Assembly: GCF_013386585.1 (NCBI RefSeq)
Contig: NZ_JACARO010000043.1
Coordinates: 1 to 59,822 of the forward strand
Origin: Pseudomonas sp. P7548
GTDB taxonomy: Bacteria > Pseudomonadota > Gammaproteobacteria > Pseudomonadales > Pseudomonadaceae
Length of the DNA: 59,822 bases
Direction: 5' to 3'
Each line of letters opens with the position of its first letter. Position 1 is the first letter of the stretch. Positions 56,130 through 59,822 of this stretch are shown piece by piece. The position numbers and the translations under genes are program-made. Under the pieces are notes generated by a model, which ran no database searches, was not told the DNA's origin, and worked only from the letters and a program-made list of their open reading frames with translations.

Positions 56130-57190
56130 CAGGCGTTCCTCGCGGCAAAGTCGATACGCGGGTCCACCAGGGTGTAGCAGAGGTCACCGATGAGTTTGAT
56201 CAAGAGGCCGAACAACGTGAAGATAAACAGCGAGCCGAACACCACCGGATAATCCCGGGAGAGGGCGGCCTCGTAGCTCATGCGCCCCAGGCCATCAAGG
56301 GAAAAGATCACCTCGATCAGCAACGAACCGGCGAAGAACACCGCGATAAACGCCTGGGGAATCCCGGAAATCACCAGCAGCATGGCGTTGCGAAACACAT
56401 GGCCATAAAGCACACGGCGTTCACTCAAGCCTTTGGCCCGGGCAGTCACCACGTACTGGCGCGTGATTTCATTGAGGAACGAGTTCTTGGTGAGGATGGT
56501 CAAGGTTGCGAACCCGCCGATGACCAGCGACGTTACCGGCAATACCAGGTGCCAGAAGTAGTCGGCGATCTTGCCCACGGTGCTCAGTTCTTCGAAGTTT
56601 TCCGAGACCAGCCCGCGCACCGGGAACCAGTTCAGCGAGGTGCCACCGGCGAACACCACAATCAGGAACATCGCAAACAGAAACGCCGGCATCGCGTAGC
56701 CGATCACGATGGCGGTGCTGCTCCATACATCAAAGCTGCTGCCATGGCGTACCGCCTTGCGGATACCCAACGGGATCGACACCAGGTAGGTGATCAAGGT
56801 GGCCCACAGGCCCAGGGAGATGGTGACGGGCATTTTTTCCAGGATCAGGTCGATCACCGTCTTGCCGCGAAAGAAACTGTTGCCGAAATCCAGCTTTGCG
56901 TAGCTCTTGAGCATCAGCCACAGGCGTTCCGGTGCCGGCTTGTCGAAGCCGTATTGTTTTTTGATGTCCTCTATCAGTTTCGGGTCCAGGCCACGGCTGG
57001 CGCGGGAGCCCGTGCCAGCGCCATCACCCGCGGCACCGCCGACGCCACCGCCGCCGATGCCTTGCAGGTGGGCAATGGCCTGTTCCACCGGGCCGCCGGG
57101 AGCGGCCTGCACGATCACGAAATTCACCAGCAGGATGATCACCAGGGTCGGGATGATCAGCAGCAAGCGCCGCACGATATAGGCAAACAT
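56129..57190 (-). CDS. Peptide ABC transporter permease, YejB/NppB type
   Basis: A 353-residue DppB-type permease, about six membrane segments, EAA loop YVVTARAKGLSERRVLYGHVFRNA. A glycine-rich insertion (GIGGGGVGGAAGDGAGTG, about residues 45-62) sits in the first periplasmic loop. Translationally coupled on both sides by TGATG overlaps. Confidence 0.92.
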   Translation of the reverse strand: MFAYIVRRLLLIIPTLVIILLVNFVIVQAAPGGPVEQAIAHLQGIGGGGVGGAAGDGAGTGSRASRGLDPKLIEDIKKQYGFDKPAPERLWLMLKSYAKLDFGNSFFRGKTVIDLILEKMPVTISLGLWATLITYLVSIPLGIRKAVRHGSSFDVWSSTAIVIGYAMPAFLFAMFLIVVFAGGTSLNWFPVRGLVSENFEELSTVGKIADYFWHLVLPVTSLVIGGFATLTILTKNSFLNEITRQYVVTARAKGLSERRVLYGHVFRNAMLLVISGIPQAFIAVFFAGSLLIEVIFSLDGLGRMSYEAALSRDYPVVFGSLFIFTLFGLLIKLIGDLCYTLVDPRIDFAARNA

Positions 57191-59052
57191 CAGCGGGCCC
57201 CTCCGCGTTTTTTCAACTCGGCTTGCATTTGTTCATTGGTCAACGGCACGGGACTGATTTCCCACCAGGTCTCCAGGGCTTCGTCGTTCTTGGCCTCGAT
57301 GGCCGGGCGACCGAAGCGGTTCCACCAGGCGGCGGAGGTGCCGGGCGGGTAGTAGTTGGGAATCCACAGGTAGCTCCATTGCAGCACCCGGTCCAGCGCA
57401 TGGGCGTAGGTGAGCATCTGCGCCTGGGTGTTGGCCTTGACCAGGCCCTGGATCAGGCTGTCGACGGCCGGATCCTTGAGCACCATGTAGTTGTTGGCGC
57501 CCGGGTCGTAAGCCGCTGCCGAGCCAAAGTAGTTGTACAGCTCCATGCCCGGCGAGGTGGTGACCGGGAAGCCGATGACGATCATGTCGTAGTCACGCGC
57601 CATGATCCGGTTTACGTATTGCGACGAGTCGATGCGGCGTATGTTCAGGGTGATGCCGATCTGCGCCAGGTTGCGTTTGTACGGCAGCAACAGGCGCTCC
57701 ATGCCGGCCTGGGCGTTGAGAAAGGTGAATTCCAGCGGCTCGCCGTCGGCGTTCACCAATCTGTCGCCCTTGGGTTTCCAGCCGGCTTGTTCGAGCAGGG
57801 CCAGGGCCTGCAATTGTTTGTCGCGAATCATGCCGCTGCCGTCAGTGACGGGGGCCTTGAACACTTGGGTGAACACCTCGTCGGGGATCTTTCCGCGCAG
57901 CGGTTCGAGGATGGCCAACTCTTCTTTGGTCGGCAGTTGGCTGGCAGCCAGCGGGCTGTTGGAGAAGAAACTCTGCTGGCGGATGTACATATTGCGCATC
58001 ATCTGCCGGTTGGCCCACTCGAAGTCCCACAGCATCGCCAGGGCCTGGCGCACACGACGGTCCTTGAACATCGGTTTTTGCACGTTGAACACATAACCCT
58101 GGGCCGGCTGCGGCATCTCTTTGGCCAGGTGGTCGCGTTGCAGGCGGCCATCGTCGAGGGCCGGGCCGTTGTAGCCGATGGAATAGCCGGTGGCGGAGAA
58201 CTCGCGGTTGAAGTCGTAGGCGCCGCCACGGATCACCTGGCGCGCCACTTCGGTGTCGCCGAAGTACTCCAGGCTCAGGTGGTCGAAATTGTACAGGCCA
58301 CGGCTGACGGGCAGGTCCTTGCCCCACCAGTTGGGGTCGCGGGTGAAGGTGATGGTGCTGCCGGAATCGATCTTGCTGATCGTGTAGGGGCCACTGCCCA
58401 GCGGGGCTTCGTAGCCGCCACCGTTGGCGAAGTCGCGGGTTTTCCACCAGTGCTCGGGGAACACTGGCAGGGTGGCGATATCCAGGGGCAGGGTGCGGTT
58501 TTCATTGCTGGAAAAATCGAAGCGGACCTGGCGCTCGCCTTCGACTTCGACGTGCTTGACGTCGGCGAACAGGGTGCGAAAACGCAGGCTGCCCTGGGTC
58601 ATCAACAGGTCGAAACTGTAGCGCACGTCTTCGGCGGTGATCGGCGTGCCGTCGGCAAAGCGTGCCTTGGGGTTCAGGTAGAAGCGCAGCGACAGGCCGT
58701 CGTCGGCGCGTTCCATTTTTTCGGCCACCAGGCCGTACACCGTATAGGGCTCATCCAGGGAGCGCTGGGCCAGGGGCGCATACAGCCAGCCGTCGACCTG
58801 GGACACGCCGATGCCTTTGTCGATATATGGCAGCACGTGGTCGAAACGCCCGATCTCGATGGCGGAGCGCTTGAGGCTGCCGCCCTTGGGGGCGTTGGGG
58901 TTGGCATAGTCGAAATGGGTGAAACCGGCGGGGTACTTGGCCGGTTCGCCGTAGACCGTGAGGTAAGTCTGCGGGGCCGCGATCACGGCCGAGCTGGCCA
59001 ACAGCAGGGCCAGGGCAGAGCTGAGCAGGGGGATGGGAAAAGCCAATCGCAT
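57190..59052 (-). CDS. Peptide ABC transporter binding protein, YejA/NppA type
   Basis: A 620-residue SBP_bac_5 protein with a signal peptide (about 1-25, cut near VIA-AP), LKRSAIEIGRFDHVLPYI and RFADGTPITAEDVRYSFDLL. It binds the peptide substrate of the transporter. P. aeruginosa Npp has two tandem binding proteins. Only this one lies in the operon here. First gene of the operon. I see no strong ribosome binding site or promoter in the 130 bases upstream. Confidence 0.92.
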   Translation of the reverse strand: MRLAFPIPLLSSALALLLASSAVIAAPQTYLTVYGEPAKYPAGFTHFDYANPNAPKGGSLKRSAIEIGRFDHVLPYIDKGIGVSQVDGWLYAPLAQRSLDEPYTVYGLVAEKMERADDGLSLRFYLNPKARFADGTPITAEDVRYSFDLLMTQGSLRFRTLFADVKHVEVEGERQVRFDFSSNENRTLPLDIATLPVFPEHWWKTRDFANGGGYEAPLGSGPYTISKIDSGSTITFTRDPNWWGKDLPVSRGLYNFDHLSLEYFGDTEVARQVIRGGAYDFNREFSATGYSIGYNGPALDDGRLQRDHLAKEMPQPAQGYVFNVQKPMFKDRRVRQALAMLWDFEWANRQMMRNMYIRQQSFFSNSPLAASQLPTKEELAILEPLRGKIPDEVFTQVFKAPVTDGSGMIRDKQLQALALLEQAGWKPKGDRLVNADGEPLEFTFLNAQAGMERLLLPYKRNLAQIGITLNIRRIDSSQYVNRIMARDYDMIVIGFPVTTSPGMELYNYFGSAAAYDPGANNYMVLKDPAVDSLIQGLVKANTQAQMLTYAHALDRVLQWSYLWIPNYYPPGTSAAWWNRFGRPAIEAKNDEALETWWEISPVPLTNEQMQAELKKRGGAR

Positions 59053-59129
59053 TATCAGCCTTGAGCGCCGGGTGAACAGGAATAAGGATTTGTACGCTAA
59101 CGGCGTGAGCGTCGCCAGTCATCACATGC

Positions 59130-59159
59130 ACAACGGCCCACCAGAGGGCGGGCCGTTGT
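59130..59159 (-). terminator. Strong hairpin between the parvulin and yejA-like genes
   Basis: Perfect 10-base-pair stem ACAACGGCCC / GGGCCGTTGT with a 10-base loop, 23 bases after the parvulin stop. The T run on the minus strand is poor, so termination efficiency is uncertain. Confidence 0.65.
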
Positions 59160-59182
59160 TTATAGCATCAATGCAGACAGGA

Positions 59183-59464
59183 TCAGTCCTGGCGGCTGGT
59201 GACTTCCAGCAGGTGGTAACCGAACTGGGTTTTCACCGGGCCTTGCACGGTGTTGACCGGGGCGCTGAACACGACGGTGTCGAATTCCTTGACCATCTGG
59301 CCTGGACCGAACGAACCCAGGTTGCCGCCGTCGCGGCTGGAAGGGCAGCTGGAGTTGGCTTTGGCGATCTCTGCGAAATCGGCGCCGCCTTCGATTTGGG
59401 CCTTGAGTTCGTTGCACTTGTCTTCAGTGGAAACGAGGATGTGACGGGCGGTTGCTTTGGCCAT
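59183..59464 (-). CDS. Small parvulin-type peptidyl-prolyl isomerase
   Basis: A 93-residue cytosolic parvulin with ARHILVSTEDKCNELK, CPSSRDGGNLGSFGPGQMV and FGYHLLEV. It is a paralogue of the protein at 44436-44711. The ATG at 59464 has AGGAG ten bases upstream. The frame to 59536 is not supported. A strong hairpin follows. Confidence 0.93.
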   Translation of the reverse strand: MAKATARHILVSTEDKCNELKAQIEGGADFAEIAKANSSCPSSRDGGNLGSFGPGQMVKEFDTVVFSAPVNTVQGPVKTQFGYHLLEVTSRQD

Positions 59465-59590
59465 GGGGAGTAACTCCTTGAGTAAAAAGGGTGAGCCTAC
59501 CGGATTCAGGCGGTTATTTCCTGGCAAAGTTCCCATGGATTGTCTCAGCGGCCTTTTGGCCTCTACACAACTTTAGAGTAGTGCAGCGTA

Positions 59591-59688
59591 CCTGTGGGAG
59601 GGGGCTTGCTCCCGAAGGCGATAGCATTGCCTCATCAGGATCTGGCTACGAAACTCAATGTAGGAGCTGGCTTGCCGGCGATGGCTAT
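59591..59688. repeat. Two REP copies in direct orientation
   Basis: GTGGGAGGGGGCTTGCTCCC and, about 50 bases on, GTAGGAGCTGGCTTGCCGGC, both on the plus strand. All other two-copy loci here are inverted. They are of different subtypes, so probably two independent insertions. They lie in the 358-base gene-free end of the window. Confidence 0.75.
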
Positions 59689-59737
59689 GTGTATGACTCT
59701 GGAGCTTTTTGGTCGGAGTACATATCCGTTTCTTCGG

Positions 59738-59822
59738 TAATGACTGCTTATGGTTCCGCCCTTACGGCGGCTCACTTTTGAAAAGCCGGAATGCCGGCCC
59801 AGCCAAAAGTAAGCAAAAGGCT
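59738..59822. repeat. Possible edge of a dispersed Pseudomonas repeat
   Basis: The text around TTCCGCCCTTACGGCGGCTC followed by CACTTTTGAAAAG and a run ending in AAAAGTAAGCAAAAGGCT resembles a sequence I recall as repeated between genes in fluorescens-group genomes. It is cut off by the window end, so the call is tentative. Confidence 0.35.

Noticed and set aside
59491..59781. 96-residue plus-strand open frame at the window end
   Set aside because: Runs across REP elements and has no ribosome binding site or recognisable domain.

Overview
The window reads as chromosome of a Pseudomonas, most likely of the P. fluorescens group. GC is uniformly high. There is a lexA2-imuA-imuB-dnaE2 mutagenesis cassette, an OprD-family porin, a Yej/Npp-type peptide importer, LysR, SorC, IclR and sigma-54 regulators, and at least 15 loci of REP elements of the fluorescens type (core GGAGCNGGCTTGC). 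I see no tRNA, rRNA, phage, insertion sequence or CRISPR, and no block of clearly foreign composition.

Layout. 1-5905: SOS mutagenesis operon under a perfect LexA2-type palindrome. 6015-10246: hybrid histidine kinase translationally overlapping a UvrA2-like ATPase. 10336-24608: dispersed metabolism and envelope genes (transketolase, YdcH-like protein, HglS/DUF1338, OprD porin, GH63-like glycosidase, SCP2 protein, histidine phosphatase, SohB, DHA2 exporter with divergent LysR). 24565-33718: a polyol cluster with split DhaK/DhaL kinase, zinc alcohol dehydrogenase, SDR, Rbs-type ABC importer, RpiB-like isomerase and SorC regulator. It fits threitol/erythritol breakdown to erythrose 4-phosphate. 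34096-37266: TerC/CBS membrane protein, diguanylate cyclase, a thioredoxin remnant and a small exported protein. 37736-44325: polar amino-acid-type ABC importer, RidA, IclR regulator, PLP ammonia-lyase and a KdgK-like kinase, best read as D-glucosaminate catabolism into the Entner-Doudoroff pathway. 44436-47258: parvulin and a second hybrid kinase paralogous to the first. 47400-53382: ketone-body cluster (acetoacetyl-CoA synthetase, 3-hydroxybutyrate dehydrogenase, GntP permease, sigma-54 activator). 53525-59464: Yej-type peptide ABC system and a second parvulin. The last 360 bases hold REPs and the edge of what looks like a dispersed repeat.

Three peripheral carbon routes (tetritols, glucosaminate, hydroxybutyrate/acetoacetate) dominate the window. 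Regulatory sequence can be read for each. The tetritol and ketone-body clusters carry AANAANAA motifs close to ribosome binding sites, the signature of Crc/Hfq catabolite repression. The ketone-body operon has a -24/-12 promoter with two matching dyads upstream. The glucosaminate operon has a -24/-12 candidate followed by a TTCCG-N6-CGGAA dyad. The divergent regions of the tetritol and LysR/exporter loci carry duplicated operator-like motifs. Most functions are inferred from protein family and context. No database search was possible.
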